A stretch of DNA of 64,000 bases from Ditylenchus dipsaci (lineage: Eukaryota; Nematoda; Chromadorea; Rhabditida; Anguinidae). Both the position numbers and the translations under genes were made by a program. The stretch is from contig SADC01000189.1 in the NCBI GenBank assembly GCA_004194705.1, positions 186,001-250,000 on the forward strand, in the 5' to 3' direction. This document shows, piece by piece, positions 12,501 to 24,905 of the stretch. A model generated the notes under the pieces. It was not told the origin of the DNA and made no database searches. It was given only the letters and a program-made list of their open reading frames with translations. Numbering within the stretch: position 1 is the first letter of the stretch; each line of letters begins with the position of its first letter.

Positions 12501-15500
12501 CCCCGTTTTTAAAAATGACCATTATGCCATAAAAAACAAACCCAAACTTATTTTTTTAACTTTTTTGTAGTTCGGGAACATGTTTGAGTCCATCCTAACA
12601 TACGCTGGCCTACCCTTGCCTAAGCCTAAGCCTAAAACCATAACCATCCTAACAAGCCAAATAAATAGCGTGCCACCAGGTGGAATCGAAGCTGCGCATG
12701 ATTTTTGGCTATTAAACACAAACGCTTATGCACTGCGCCACCGAGGCCACTTTTTTCTACTCCCGCGAAGGTGGGAAGCCCTTTTAATAATGGGTGCCGA
12801 TTTATTGCCTTGGACACCCTTGTTGTTTTTTAAATATTTGCAGGGAATGATTTTAAATCAATTTTAAGTGGAATGGATGTATGAAATAAATCGTTGGTTA
12901 TATTTATTGGCTAGATAAAAAATAAAAAGTATTGCAAAAAACTAAAGAAAAACAACAGGGGGGGGGGGCAAGACAAGAAATCTTCTATTTTCTAATTTTC
13001 TATCTCTGCGGTTGCGTCGAATCTCAAAACTCGAGTAAAAAAGATGAATTTATTCTGCAGTTCGTTTTCTCTTTGTAAAATTCGCCCTGGACAGACGCGA
13101 GCTATTTTTTCGAGTGGAAACAGTAAAGGTTCTTCCACAAGTGTCGATTGATTTTAATATATAATGGGCAGGCGTAAAAAAGTCTACAAGTTACTCATGA
13201 GCATTGAAAAAGGAAATTCAAGGTGGAGAAATATTAAATTTAGTTCTCATAATTTATCCGTCCTAATTTTTCAATTTCTTCTTCCTAAAATAACTTAACT
13301 TTCACTTTTAACTTTTTTTCCAAAGGCGAGGTCTTGGTTGCAGGGTTTCTGCTGGCTCTAACCAATAGAATTATCTTATTTCTCAGAAATTGTGCGAAAA
13401 ACAGCGTTTAAAAAGTCCCTGGTTCAATCCTCACTTGGTGCAGTTGCATTTTTTTAAATTTTCTGATGCGAGCATCTTTTTCCAAACATACACAAAGTTT
13501 CATTGCCCAACAAGCCAACTTAGGCATTCCAAAAACCGGAGAAAGTGAAGTGGCAAAAAAGAAGAGAGGAAAAATAAGATCATAATCGAAAGCACAAATG
13601 CAACAGAAGCAATAAGCCAGCTGTAAATGGAAAGAGGGATAATAAATGTTCTTGCTGGTCTCCTTATTCTCATCCAATTTGCTGGGGGTGGAGGAGGAAT
13701 GCATCATCATTGTAGTTGTACATGTGCACATCCAGAATGCAGAACAAAGAGCCAGCAGTCCATCTCTTATTCTTCTGCAAATAGGCTGACAGGAGGGAGC
13801 ACAAGGAATAATAATAATTTGCAGGTGGCTCCTCCAATTTAACTCCTCCTTGTCTGTCTGCACCCTGTCTAATTTGATACCGGTAGGTTGTTGGTCTGCT
13901 CATCCTTGCTGGGGTCTATTTCAGGTGCACAAATAGAACAAGGTTGGGCGTGGAGGGCATGGAAGAGGCAAGGTTGGACCAGGTCCACCTGTATTCTTTT
14001 TGGTCTTTTGTTGTATGCTGCTGCTGCTGGTGGTGGTCAAATAGAGCCAGCCTGTGCTTCAATTATAGTGGGACTGGGAGGAAGGTAATGTGAAATGAAG
14101 ACCATTCTTTGGTGTTGCAATGGTTGAATGAGAACAAAAGCTTGCAGAAGGTTGTTGTGAGTTGAAAACTCAGCACAAGAATGTGTGGGCTGACAGTTAA
14201 AGGGGAGGAAACTTATATACGCATCGCCTAGGGTCGAAGGTTCAAGTCACCCAAGTTGCATATCTTATTTATTCTTTTATTGAGTTCATTGACTTCTAGG
14301 GCCAAAAACTATAGAGGAGTCGATTAGAATTTTTTCCAGCACTGCTTTACTGTCCGCAAATACCCTAATTTTGGGATTCTATGCAAATAACAGATCTGTC
14401 TAGGATGACATGGAATTGAACATTGTTGGATGTTTTTTGTATTCTAGCTCTAACTTAATATTACTTTTTTCTCTGTATGATAGCTCAAATGAAAGCCTAG
14501 AGTCTTGGCTACATTTCAGTACATGAAACGTGTGACTTCTAAAAAACAGTCAGAAAATATCAATCAAACCAGTCAAATAAAAGCTCCAAAAACGATCGAT
14601 TTTCGGAAATTAAGCCTATATTAGCCTATAAATACGCCCCAGTGGGTGGAAAATTCTGAGCTGATGATTTCGTTAGAAAGCCAAGAATGTGAGGATCATT
14701 GGACATTAAACTTGTAAATTAGAGGAGATAAAAAAATAAGGTGTGCGCCCAGTGGTAGTCGAACTTGTGACCTAGGGCGATGCGTACATAAACTTTCCAC
14801 CCCCTTTAAATGCTTGCTTGTATTGTCGGGAACATAAATTATTTTATTTCATCCTTGTTGATAAGCTGGATATTCGTCCTCACGCTTAAGTTTTAGAAAA
14901 AAGCAGGCTAACAAAGGCCCTCAATAGGTCAGGACATGACAAGCGAGATTGCTCGTCGGATATTGAAAAGTTTGAGATATAAACTCGGCAATATCGTGTT
15001 TGTTGTACTGGACACCCAAAACCAACCAAAATTGAAAAAGCGGGAATTGAAAAAAGTGCGGAAACGACCATGCACCGGTTGGACCCCACTCTGGCAGGAC
15101 TCGTTTTTAAGACTCTTTTTTATAAGAATATGTATTTTTTAATGCAACCTAGCAAACCAACAAATTTCCTCAAGAATCCAACTATTTAATCAGAATTTCG
15201 GAAATTTTTTCCGGGCCACATAAAAGCCTCACTGAAGACGAAATTTCACAATGTATTTGCTGTTTGTTTTGTGTGCAAAAATATATAGTTCCTGCAATAT
15301 CGAGTCAGTTGTCTGAGCAGCTGAATAAACGTTTAGTTAAAAGACTGCCGGCTTCTGTTGCTGACCAACAACTAAATTAAACGATTGGCATAAGTGGACA
15401 ACACTTATTTTTCTCATTTCTTTCAAACTTATATAATAGAGTCAGCAAAGTCAATAGTCAGTGTTGGTGGAGCACTGACCACCACTTTGCATACATACAC

Positions 15501-16639
15501 TCAATCAAATTGCAGGCAAAAGGAAAAGACAGAAAACAATGGGAATGTCTGCTGCTACTTCAAGTTTATCCAGGAATTCCTTTCCTAGATGCACGGATCT
15601 CGTTAGGGAAATTAATAATAAATATAAATTAAAGTTTGGAAACTTAGCAAAAAAACATTTTTGAAAAATGTTCAGGTTTGTGTTTTAGACGAATTTTTTA
15701 AAACTCTTCCGTGGTGATTTTTCATAGTTTGCATAAGAAATTATGTAACTTACGGATCAGACTGGAGAACTTGGAGTTCATCAGGCTGTTCACTGAGCGA
15801 TAGCTCTGAGTCTAACAAGGAGCCTAAATCTGCAGAAGCTGTGGCTGACAATTGCAAAGCTGCATCTCCACTCTGCAATGAGAGGGATTGAAAAAAGTAG
15901 AAATAAGCAAACAAAATAATTTATGTCTCAATCCTGACCCTGTAATTTTTCCAATAATACAAATATTAAAAAGCTGGTTTTTGTGATTGTCTTTTCGTCC
16001 TGTTTTTTAAAAGATCTCCACGAAAGTGAAATATTAGCTAAATTTTGGGCGTTTAATTTTATTGAGATAAGAACTGGTGCTGGCCGATCACCTCAAAGGG
16101 GCATGCCGGTGCGCGACACCGCAAATACAGGCGGGGGCATCAAATCTGATATTGATGACCTTATTATACTATAAGATATGACAAAATAAAATAAGATATG
16201 ACAGAAAATTGTAAAAATATCGGTAAGAAAGCACACGAAATCTTTTGATTAGCTGTTCCCCGGCTTTATTCTCGTGTAGCACATGGTATGCTTCTTTAAT
16301 TACACTTTTAATTAAACCTTTTGGCTAATAAGGACACTACTATGAATGCTTTCAAAACTGCAAACCAACTTTGTGAGGGGCCTTCAACTGCCTAATTATA
16401 TCAGCTATTTGTTCTCCAATAGGCTTGTGCAAAGCAATTGGGTAGATCAGTGGTTTTAAAGGTTCTCTAGTCAGATTGTTGGTAGACTGCAGAAAGGGAT
16501 CCAGATCGTTGATGTACTAAACATAAGGACTTAATTAACCTACGAAATCAAAGATCATTTAATTTAATGTAGCCACCTGAATGCGACATTTAAGTGTGTT
16601 GTTAGGGTCATCGCTGGCCGTGCCATTAATGATACTCAT
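531..16639 (-). CDS. FHOD: FHOD-family diaphanous-related formin (multi-exon)
   Basis: Actin nucleation/bundling formin of the FHOD1/FHOD3 type, expected on stress fibres or sarcomeres. Start ATG is at 16637-16639; the first exon (16577-16639) reads [17 protein letters not shown]-like exons are 16370-16516 and 15754-15872 ([11 protein letters not shown]). FH3/armadillo exons lie at 8845-8903, 8615-8788 ([17 protein letters not shown]), 8463-8557 ([15 protein letters not shown]), about 7213-7323 ([15 protein letters not shown]), about 7030-7156 and about 6870-7000. A linker follows (4.5-6.3 kb). FH1/FH2 runs from about 4.2 kb to 0.7 kb, with [39 protein letters not shown] and [11 protein letters not shown]. 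The last exon has a DAD-like basic tail ([10 protein letters not shown], then [13 protein letters not shown]). A 1.17-kb exon (9606-10773) inserts about 390 residues between GBD and FH3. Splice phases fit on both sides of it, but it needs a +1 shift near 10.25 kb. The phase of the exon joined at 7213/7156 is unresolved. Family call is firm; exact exon ends are partly inferred. Confidence 0.93.
2542..2909. mobile_element. Pogo/Tigger-like foldback MITE
   Basis: Bounded by TA dinucleotides. Ends are CAGTCAAAGTTC and GAGGTTTGACTG, the typical pogo/Tigger terminus. The body is a near-perfect inverted repeat centred near 2705, where the motif AAAACCTCGATAAACGGG appears again inside. It lies in a formin intron and has no ORF. 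Confidence 0.75.
2912..3064. mobile_element. Pogo-like MITE abutting the previous one
   Basis: CAGTCGAACCTC ... GAGGTTCGACTG, ending at TA 3065-3066. Its left TA (2910-2911) is also the right TA of the neighbouring element. The interior repeats the motif GGTGTCACTATA several times. Confidence 0.75.
3289..3350. mobile_element. 62-bp pogo-like MITE
   Basis: CAGTCGAGTCTGGATA ... ATCGAGACTCGACTG between TA dinucleotides; almost entirely inverted repeat. A decayed relative lies at about 3090-3130. Confidence 0.7.
5233..5504. mobile_element. hAT-type palindromic MITE with 8-bp TSD
   Basis: A 272-bp near-perfect palindrome with ends CAGTGTTCTC/GAGAACACTG. It is flanked by an exact 8-bp duplication GGAATAAC (5225-5232 and 5505-5512). 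The CAGTG terminus with an 8-bp TSD is diagnostic of hAT elements. No ORF; it sits in a formin intron. Confidence 0.85.
6280..6351. repeat. Short palindromic repeat in formin intron
   Basis: Inverted ends CATAGGCGTACCCAG and CTGGGTACGCCTATG around a C-rich loop; typical of a very short MITE. Confidence 0.6.
7595..7770. repeat. Palindromic repeat in formin intron
   Basis: Arms around GGCGGTAGGCGGAAAT and its inverse, with TTTTAACCGCGGCGAAAA matching TTTTCGCCGTGGTTAAAA. No ORF. Element class unknown. Confidence 0.55.
8082..8273. mobile_element. hAT-like MITE (CAGGGTTGCCA ends)
   Basis: Ends CAGGGTTGCCA and TGGCAGCCCTG. Flanks TTCAAAAC (8074-8081) and GTCAAAAC (8274-8281) form an 8-bp duplication with one mismatch. 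It interrupts a dispersed repeat whose uninterrupted copy lies near 37540. Confidence 0.7.
9250..9515. repeat. Large palindrome in formin intron
   Basis: Inverted arms of about 115 nt; for example CGGTTTTCGCTTGGTC pairs with GACCAAGCGAAAATCG around a loop near 9375. Both strands stay open only because of the symmetry. No coding call. Confidence 0.6.
11093..11252. mobile_element. Pogo-like MITE
   Basis: CAATCGACTCTCGATTTAAC ... AAATCGAGAGTCGACTG between TA dinucleotides, about 160 bp, with no ORF. Confidence 0.7.
11304..11644. mobile_element. Pogo-like MITE with nested TTAA palindrome
   Basis: Outer ends CAGTCAACCCTTGATTTAA and TTAAATCGAGAGTTGACTG between TA dinucleotides. A TTAA-bounded palindrome (11323-11505) is inserted close to the left end, at a TTAA in the element. 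Confidence 0.7.
11323..11505. mobile_element. TTAA-flanked palindromic MITE
   Basis: Inverted ends AGGGGCATGCCCACGC and GCGTGGGCATGCCCCT, TTAA on both sides. Members of the same family occur at 28850-29068, 30817-31049 and 51486-51718. A TTAA target is the piggyBac habit, but the ends are not the usual CCC, so superfamily is uncertain. Confidence 0.7.
12358..12775. repeat. Inverted pair of tRNA-derived (SINE-like) segments
   Basis: Arm 1 (about 12358-12418) and arm 2 (about 12722-12775, inverted) share GTGGCCTCGGTGGCGCA, which has a pol III A box like tRNA-Arg. Inverted B-box sequence near 12675 (GATTCCACC on the minus strand) is followed by a tail of ATTTATTTGGC type, shared with a fragment at 20281-20345. 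The 12446-12505 stretch is a tandem run of CAGTTCGCCCC units. It does not fold as an intact tRNA, so I call it SINE-like, not a tRNA gene. Confidence 0.55.
14201..14805. mobile_element. 605-bp TTAA-flanked element
   Basis: Ends AGGGGAGGAAACTT and the inverse near 14790-14805, with TTAA on both sides (14197-14200 and 14806-14809). Subterminal inverted CGCATCGCCTAGG repeats adjoin a B-box-like GGTTCAAGTC. A homologous copy lies at 49306-49899. No ORF. Confidence 0.7.
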
Positions 16640-17159
16640 AGTTGTTAATGTTATAGTTCAATATGTAATAACTATAGACTATAGCATTAAATAATCAATA
16701 TGCAAATATAAAAATCTGGGCAATAGATAAAATATGTATATCGAAATATCTAAAACTGTTTTTCTTTGAGATTGTCGAAAAAAATTGTCGGAATTTTACA
16801 AAAGGAGCTTGACAAAATGTCATGCGTTGACATTTCTTTTCCAAAAAATGCTTTCCTGATTCTAAAAATCTGTTTTTATTTTGTTTTTAGCATCTTTTAA
16901 CGCCTTGGGAGTGGGTCTAACCCTATTCCGGCAGATGGTAACATTGGCCGGGCACAGGGGCCATTAAATCGAAAAAGTCACTATTCGAAGCAAACAAAGT
17001 GATAAAGATTGTCTCTAAATCGAGTTTTCTGAGTGAATCCATCACTGCCCAGTGGTTTATCAAACAAGAAACAGAGTTGGCTAAAAACCCTATAAAAATC
17101 TGCTCTGTTTCTGTTTTTGGCTATACTGCTGATAGAAGGCAACGTTGTGTTGTTCACGC

Positions 17160-17535
17160 CTTGTTCACAATGGTGAACTGTAAATTCAAGAATTTTCGCT
17201 CGAAAATGGCCATTACTTTTTTTTAATTTCCAAAAGTTATTCGTTTGGTGCCATTTTGTATCTGAGATTTAGGGCTATCAGATGAGCTATTGATAAAGTT
17301 TTTGTGAATAAAAAAATGACGAAAAAAGTCAACAATCCTCACTCCAGCCGAGTGAGGATTGTTGACTTTTTTTTAACATTTTTCAATTTATACCTGCTAG
17401 ACCAATGACCGATTTGGTAACCCCTGAATCTCAGCTACAAAATGGCACCAAAAGATGGATTTTTGGAAAATTGAAAAAGTTATGGCCATTTCCGAATGAG
17501 GATTGTTAAATTCACAGTACACTATTGTATGAAAG
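17160..17535. repeat. Palindrome centred near 17347
   Basis: The centre pairs CAATCCTCACTC with GAGTGAGGATTG. The arms extend outward through GGTGCCATTTTGTA and its inverse TACAAAATGGCACC. Confidence 0.6.
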
Positions 17536-18253
17536 GCCTAAGGCATGGCTGTTTTTGAAAATCGAAATTGACTCTAGTTCTAGAACGAAACTTTAAAAGT
17601 TATTATTTTTATAAAATTATGTATCGCATAAAAATTGCCAGATAAAGAAGAGAACTCCCACAAATGGGAAAAGAGTCTTTTTGGGAAATCAAAAAACTTC
17701 TGAAGTATTCATAATTTGAAGAGTCAATTTGTGTGACTCTCTCACTCTTGCTGGTTATTATTATTATTGTTGTGGTTGCACCAACATCACCAACATCATC
17801 AGCATGCTCCCTCATCCCTAAATATATTGTCTATTGGTTGAACAGAGACTGGAATTTTAAAAAAATTGAGTGAATTAAACACGAATAAACAGGGGACTGG
17901 AAAACATCTGTTGTGCAAGCACTAGCACAATACTTCCAATATTTTGTTGAGAAAAGCCTTCATTTGGGTAATGCAGGGCCACCATTTGTATTTTTTAAAA
18001 AGCATTTTTTTCTTTCAAATATTTTTTAAGTTTTTAAGGTTTTAAAATTTTCGCTTCGAAATGGAGATAAGAACTGGATAAAATGACCTTTTTCCATCAA
18101 AAGTAGCCAAAATAAATTTTTGTTGGAAAATGTTCTTTTTTAGATTTGAGATGGCAGCCTTGGTCAAGGCTTGAGCTAATGCGTGATTTAAAAAGTAGAC
18201 CTAGTTTTATATCAAAATTTAAGGTTTTTTAAGTTATTGTCATGTATTTTCAC

Positions 18254-18547
18254 TAGAGATGTGCATTTGCATTTTTGCGATGTTAACGATGCTCTATTTC
18301 TAGTCGAAAAAATTGCGATGCGATTTTGAATTTTGGGTTCAATATCGCATGCAATATTTCATACTAAAATTTCGGATGTGACCATGCTCATAACTAACTA
18401 CTTAAGTTGGCTGTAAATAAACTCGCAATAGTCGACTATTTTTAGAATTCAAATGCAAAAAAGGTACGCGATATTTCATAAAGTTGCGATGCGATTTTTT
18501 TGACCACAATTTTTGCGATGCGGTGTATCGCAAAAAGCACATCTCTA
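18254..18547. mobile_element. hAT-like MITE (TAGAGATGTGC ends)
   Basis: Inverted termini TAGAGATGTGC / GCACATCTCTA with CGATGCGATTTT-type internal repeats. Flanking 8-mers match at 6 of 8 positions, so the TSD is degraded. Confidence 0.55.
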
Positions 18548-19633
18548 GTTGTCACACAAAATCCACCTACCATGTTTTCTCTAAGAAAAGCCCTGCGTGA
18601 TACTTCAAATATTTTTTATTCTTCGCGCCCATTTTTTTCGGTCGACTCTAGGTCATGCAACATATCGAAATGGAACTCAGTTTCCCAGCTACACTTCAGT
18701 GTATAAAATGGGTAAGATCAAGACCAAAAAGTGAATAAAAAACGCGAAAAATAAATTTTTAAAATTTCAGAGTTTAACAATGGCCGTTTTCAGAGAAGAA
18801 ATTATATTTTATTTTAGAATGGCATAAAAGATCATAAAAAAATTTCAAGCAACAGATGCTTTATAACTGACGTTTGGATATAAAATATTAAGAAAAATGT
18901 TTATGGATGACGACACCAATTACTTCATTTAAATTTTTTCTTCAACTTTTTTGTTACAAAAATAGAAGAGTAGTAGTAGTAGATAGTCAGTAAACCTGTT
19001 AACCTCTCAAATCTCAATATATTAACTATATAAATAAAATTGAATGAAAAACGGAGCAAAAGAGTGAAAAAATGTCTTTAGCTGCACACCTTGGCCATTG
19101 CTCTAGCCACTTAACTGTCTTATTTCCGGATCGTGAGTTAGTTAGCTAGCTAGACACTAGTAGGGGGGGGACAACAACACATGTGCTAGATCAATAGAAC
19201 AAAGGCAAAAGAGGTAATCGATCCTGGGCTGCTGATGATAGTATTACTGATGCTACGGCTGCTAGTAGATCGATACTTACACACACATACATCCCACACA
19301 TAGAAGTTGGCTTTAAAGTTTGCTAACACATAATTAATCTATCTGTTTATGTATACTACACTTTAGGATAATCGTTTGGCTAAAAGCAGAGTGCTTAGCT
19401 CCCAAAACACGATTTTTTTTTGAATTTCTAACAAAACTAAACCTAAAATTAAATTCTAATCCTTATTTTATTAGAAACCGAATTAACAAGTTCGAACAGA
19501 AGATCAATGATTAGGAAAAAATTTTGAATCGGCGGGGGACCACCAGACCACTCTGAGCTTGGTCCTTTAACAGGAAAGTCTAAGAACTTTTGGAGGTTAG
19601 TAATATTATTATCATTTGCTCCGGTCGAAAATA

Positions 19634-19701
19634 CAGTCTACTCTCGATACAACACCGCCGATGGCCGCTCCCGGGAGCGATGTTACATCGAGAGTGGGCT
19701 G
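19634..19701. mobile_element. 68-bp pogo-like MITE
   Basis: CAGTCTACTCTCGATAC ... ATCGAGAGTGGGCTG between TA dinucleotides. Confidence 0.65.
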
Positions 19702-19796
19702 TAACAGAAAGTAACTTAACCTTCAAGTGCTAATTTCACTTTAATACGATGTGTTTAAAACAAAGCCAGTGCAAAGCTTCTATATGTAAATATGTA

Positions 19797-20032
19797 CAGG
19801 GTTAGTCATAAAACACGGACATTTTTGAAAAAAATTGCGTAGGTAGTTCCTTAGCCCATAGATTTCCCCAGTAAAATCGATCACAGTAGTAAAGCTACCT
19901 GGGAGCTGCTTTATCAGAGGTACAAAAAATTAGACTAAAAAAACAGCCCGTTTGCACAAAAAAGCATTAAAAATGAAATGTGACTACAATTTTGAATTAA
20001 AAAATGTCCGTGTTTTTTTGACTAGCACTTGC
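19797..20032. repeat. Tc1-like inverted repeat element
   Basis: Left end CAGGGTTAGTCATAAAACAC; right arm with AAAAATGTCCGTGTTTTTTT near 20005, inverted. The right terminus is degraded. Confidence 0.5.
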
Positions 20033-20280
20033 ATATCGGATGAAACAAATTTGAATACTGGGACCTACTGCATATAGAAAATCTGGTATTCATACGTTTG
20101 TATGCATCCAGAGTCACTTTCAAGTGATTTGTGTCTAAGGTATGTATATTTTCGGAATAAGCGCCCATTTTTTCGCTTGTTGGAATGCTATTTATTTTGG
20201 CGTGTTTGACCAATGTCTAAGGGTAATTTGGATCGCTGATTCAGAATCTGGCGCTAAAAAGTCGAATTATTCCATAAATT

Positions 20281-20345
20281 GGTCAAACAAGCCAAAATAA
20301 ATAATGTGCCGCCAGGTGGGATCGAACCTGCGCACCATTTTGGAC
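20281..20345 (-). repeat. 3' fragment of tRNA-derived SINE
   Basis: The minus strand reads a B box, GGTTCGATCCCACC, followed by GGCGGCACATTATTTATTTT. This is the same tail arrangement as the copy near 12640-12690. Confidence 0.55.
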
Positions 20346-23300
20346 CCGATAATTATAGGGGGTCCGAAATATAGGGTATCCGGTAGAGAGGGTACTTTAA
20401 AGAGAATCGATACACACATTTTAATCATGCATTCACATAAAATGTTCAGAAAAATTGGATTCCTAAAAAGGGAAAATTTTTTTAAAAAAATCCATTTCTA
20501 CAAACAAATTCAATTTTTACAAAAAATGTTAAAGCACAAAATACTCAAACAAAATTTTTCTGTCAATACGAGACCGACAGAAGGCACAAAAAATAAGTGG
20601 TATTATTGATTTGTGCAGCTGCTGGCTGATTAGCAGGGCAGCAGACAAAGCCAGTATTCTTCATTCAACACAACAACAAACACAATAAGACAGAACACTG
20701 CTCGGGAATCCAACAATAAGAAAAAAACAGCAAGGGGATATGGCTAAGCCAGCCCCACCACCACAATACCTCTAATGTGGTGGAGGGTGATCAATCAATG
20801 AACAGCCTTCCAGCCAGCTAGCTTGCTACTACTGCTGTTATTCTCATTGCTACTTCCCCTGATGATGATGGTGGTGTTAATTAATAGATGGATGAATGAA
20901 AGTACATGCATGCAAGAGGAAATGAAGTCATTTAGAATTACAAAAATTTTGGCATGTAATTTTTAAAGTCAATTTGAGGACATCAACTGCTGCCCCAGCA
21001 ATGCTTGGTCCAAGATTATATTTTATTTTTGTCTACATTAAATTTGAGTTTATGGCGAAATAACATTCAGCTTTACTTCGTTTACCGGACAGCACATCCC
21101 GTGCTCGTCCAACTTTTTGATGTTTTTATGGACAATCATCATAGTAATTCTGGCTTTACTGGAATATAACCCATATAAACCTCCAATAATTCAGGCTCAG
21201 GCCCTTAGGTCTCACGCTTAGGCCCAGGGTCTGGTCATTACTAATATCAGCTTTTTTCAAAAAATGATACTATTTTGAAGGTTTTCGGCTTCTTCGATTT
21301 TGCACCCGGCTTTTTTGCTTAGCACTTTAAAAAAAGCTGAAAGCTTTAAAAAATAAGTAAATTTTGTCACCATTTATAAGGGGGATTTTTTAAGAGAAAA
21401 TAGGGTAGATGAAGTAATTTAAGATGATATACTTATCGTAAATTTTAGCAAATTATTCAATTTTTTCTCAATTACTCTATTACTCGATTTTTCACACTGA
21501 ATTACACGCAAACTGTAACTACTAAATTCTATCATGCCGCTCGAGAAAACAGCCATTTGTAGTCTTTTATACTTATTGCATTTTATTAATAGATATGAGG
21601 GGCAGGGGCAAATGGGCAGGAACGGCAGTTTGCAAAGGGTTGAGAAATCGATGTTTGGCATATTTTTATTACATAAAAAGGTAGATTTTCATGTCTTTTG
21701 ATCTTTTAAGATGTTTGTGTTTCAGTATTTTAGCAGCAAAATACGTCAATGAATGGGATAACATATGTTCACATACACACATATAAATGATCCATTCTTC
21801 CCACGCTCCAGCCCTCCTGATCCAACAACAAAAAAGAGTTGCACATCATCAAGAAGGGGAAAAAAGGTGTTAGGTGGGTGGACAGCCAGCTACTAAATTA
21901 GCAACCAAGACTACAATAGACATGCATAATCTGTTTGCCCTCTTCCACTACTACTAATGAATAAAATATTGAACAGGAATAGGAAAAAATCAATCGGTCA
22001 AAGAGAAAATAGGGAAGCTAGCTAGAGTCATCATTATTTCAGGGACAGCGCACCTGCGGCACGCACACTCTCTTACTCTTCTTTTTTGTGGACCAGAGGA
22101 AAGAAAAGGAAAGTTTGCAAGATGACAATGGTATTTAAACCCACGTTTTACTAAAACTGTTATTTCGGTCTAAATTCAAATTCGCAACGCAACAGTGTGC
22201 ATTAAAAAATTAATAAAAAATATACATGCTTTTTGAAGGTTCTGCTGTAATTCAAAAATTTATTTACAAAACACTCATAGTAATTTTATGAAGAAAAAAA
22301 ACCAACTCTTGAAAAATACCATAAAACTTTTTTCGACCCTGGTAACGAATACCCCCTCTTCAACGATTTTCACCTTTTTACTTAATTAAAAACTGCCCAA
22401 TATATGTCCAGACCCAGAAAAAAGTGCGTTACACAGCTATTAGTCACAACTTCCGTACGCTGGCCTACCCCCAAGCCTAAGGGCTAAGCCTGAACTTGTT
22501 GTTCCAAAGGGTAGTTACAGCAATTTTTAAAGGTCGGATTCTTGGGGGGGGGGGATATTCGCTACTAGCGCCCATTTTTTTAACCGCCTTCAAATACAGA
22601 TCTAGCCTGACTAGTATTTTTTTAAAGTTTGTCAATTATAGAGATATGGTATTGAAAAATTCGGCCATTTCTGTTATAAAATATCAAAAAGTTACAAAAA
22701 ATGAACTCAAGCAGTCTCCTTACATTTATATTTTATTGGTGGAATTCTTATTTTGTAAGAAAGTTTTGAAAAATTTTGCAAATTGAATGTATAGAAAATG
22801 TGCGTAGGGGTTATAAGAGAACAGTGCTGATGATGACTGCTACACTACTATCAGCTCTCTTGCCTAACTGACGTTTTCTCACCATTGATGTTGTTGCAAA
22901 CAACAATTATTGTGTAATTCAAGGGTCATCTAAGTTGAACTTGAAAAAATTGACTGAAAAAACCAATGCAATCTTTTGATGAAATGATGAGTGTAAGTTA
23001 AAAAAGGAGTATATCAGATTTTTTAAATATGAAATTCTTAAATTTTTATAAAATCTATAGCTAGGTAAAATCCAGTTGGTTGAAACCGACAACAGAGTCT
23101 TTTCAAAGGAGCATACCCTTGCTTTTTGAAAATTTAAGGCGGGCAATTTTTTTCGACCAGCAATTTTTTTCGAATTGTTCCACTCTTCACTAGCTTTGCG
23201 TCGAATTCGATATGATGACCTTATACTACTTTTAAAAACTAGGCAGAAAACTTAAAAATCTGGATAAGAACTCATGTGAAAATTATTCGAAAAAAAAAAG

Positions 23301-24544
23301 AACTACTGGTCCACTTTTCTCCGTGTCACGCACGGACATGCTCTTTTAATAAACCGAAATCTCTCAAAATTCTTTGTTTTCAATTTCTTCGGCTATATAT
23401 GCCTCAGCATATAAGCCCTAGGTGGGGCTGCCGGCCCCTGTAAAGGCCCCAACTTTTCTTATTTTCTTGAACTTTTTTAAAAGCACTTTAATACTAAATA
23501 GTTTATTACTCAGAGACATTTTGCCCTAACAACACCTCCTAGGCACTCAATAGCATTCCAAACCAAACCTCCCCCTTTACCAAAAAACATGACACACTGA
23601 CGTACTAGTTGGAGACCCTTTATATATTTGGGATTCTACTTAAAAAAAGTAAAGCATACATTTAAGCAGACGGCAGAAAATGGTATTACGGTATGACTAG
23701 TCATTTGAAGCATTTTTAAGTCTTTTCAGTAAAATTTATGGTAAACATGTCTTGAAGACAAAGATACCAAAGTTAAGCCAAAAACATCATGCAAATCACC
23801 CAAAACCAAAAGTCCACAAGCAAGCGAATACACAAGACAACCAAAATACATGTGATCAAAAATAAATGTCCTCACAAAAAGAACTGACTGTTTTATTAAA
23901 AGTGACCGAAAATACAAAGATAAGAACAACACCAGCTTCGCTAACATATAAAAGCAAGACTAATCAGAAGAAAAGAAGAATTCAAAGAATTCATAGACGT
24001 TTTTTTGAAATTTGTATTTTAATTTCCTACAACACCAAACGAACAACAAGTATTTAAAAAAATCGATTATTGAACACTTAGCAACAGCAAGGTAGCGGAA
24101 AGGTGACAAGCTGGTTGCCTGTCTGTGGCACTGCAGCATTAACTGCATGCAAACCACTTTTGTATGACTATTGTTCCTGCTGTTGTCAGGACACCAAAAG
24201 CAGCCATATGGAGATGCAAAGCAGCAGACCAGTGTTCCTCCAGGAGCACCGAATCCAGTTTGGTTAACTGGCTGGCGGTATGTTTTGCGTGCTGATCTCT
24301 CCATCCACCCTGTTTACCGCTAATTAATTGGATATTTTTGTGATTGTGTCTGTTGCAAAAGCAGATATTTGCTTGCAGAAATGCTTTCTTTTTTATTTGT
24401 TTATGTAAAAAAGATTTCAGTAGTGTTTTTTGCACAAACCTTGTTTTTAAAAAGAAAATAGAGCAATCTAAAGATTGAAAACATTATTCCATTTGAGTCA
24501 TACATCACTCTCTTTAAAAAAATTCAACAAAAGAACCTAAACAA

Positions 24545-24905
24545 CGACTTATGTGGAACGACATTAGAGGAGCGACGTTAGAGGAACGATATTTACAGAC
24601 CGACATTTGCGGCAGGACATTTGCGGAAACGACACAAAAGATAGAACATTATTGACTTATTTATTGTTCACTGAATAATTTTTTTGCATTTCGTTGTCAT
24701 ACTTAAAAAGCACTAGTGAAAATGATATTTTTTAAAGACTTTCTATACAGAATACGGTTCTTTATGTGATTCCGCAAACGTCGTTCCCGCAAATTTCTCA
24801 CCGAAAATGTCGTTCCGCCAAAGTCCTGCCGCAAATGTAGGTCCGCAAATGTTGTATCTGCAAAAATCATTCCACAAAAGTGGTATCCGCAGATCTCGCC
24901 CTGCC
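24545..24905. repeat. Decayed foldback element with tandem-repeat ends
   Basis: Both sides carry repeated units of GCGGAACGACATTT type in opposite orientation (about 24550-24640 and 24770-24900). The architecture matches the tandem-TIR elements at 31193 and 50445, but no clean TSD was found. Confidence 0.5.

Larger units (their letters stand above)
10774..15753. other. 5-kb formin intron rich in repeats
   Basis: Intron between the GBD exon and the large inserted exon. It contains two pogo-like MITEs, a TTAA palindrome, an inverted pair of tRNA-derived segments and a 605-bp TTAA element, listed separately. No coding exon was identified; ORFs near 13.4-14.1 kb are short, low-complexity and unsupported. 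Confidence 0.6.

Noticed and set aside
13408..14088. ORFs of 66-151 codons near 13.4-14.1 kb
   Set aside because: They overlap on both strands, have Cys/Ser/His-biased composition, and fit neither the formin exon phases nor any family I know.
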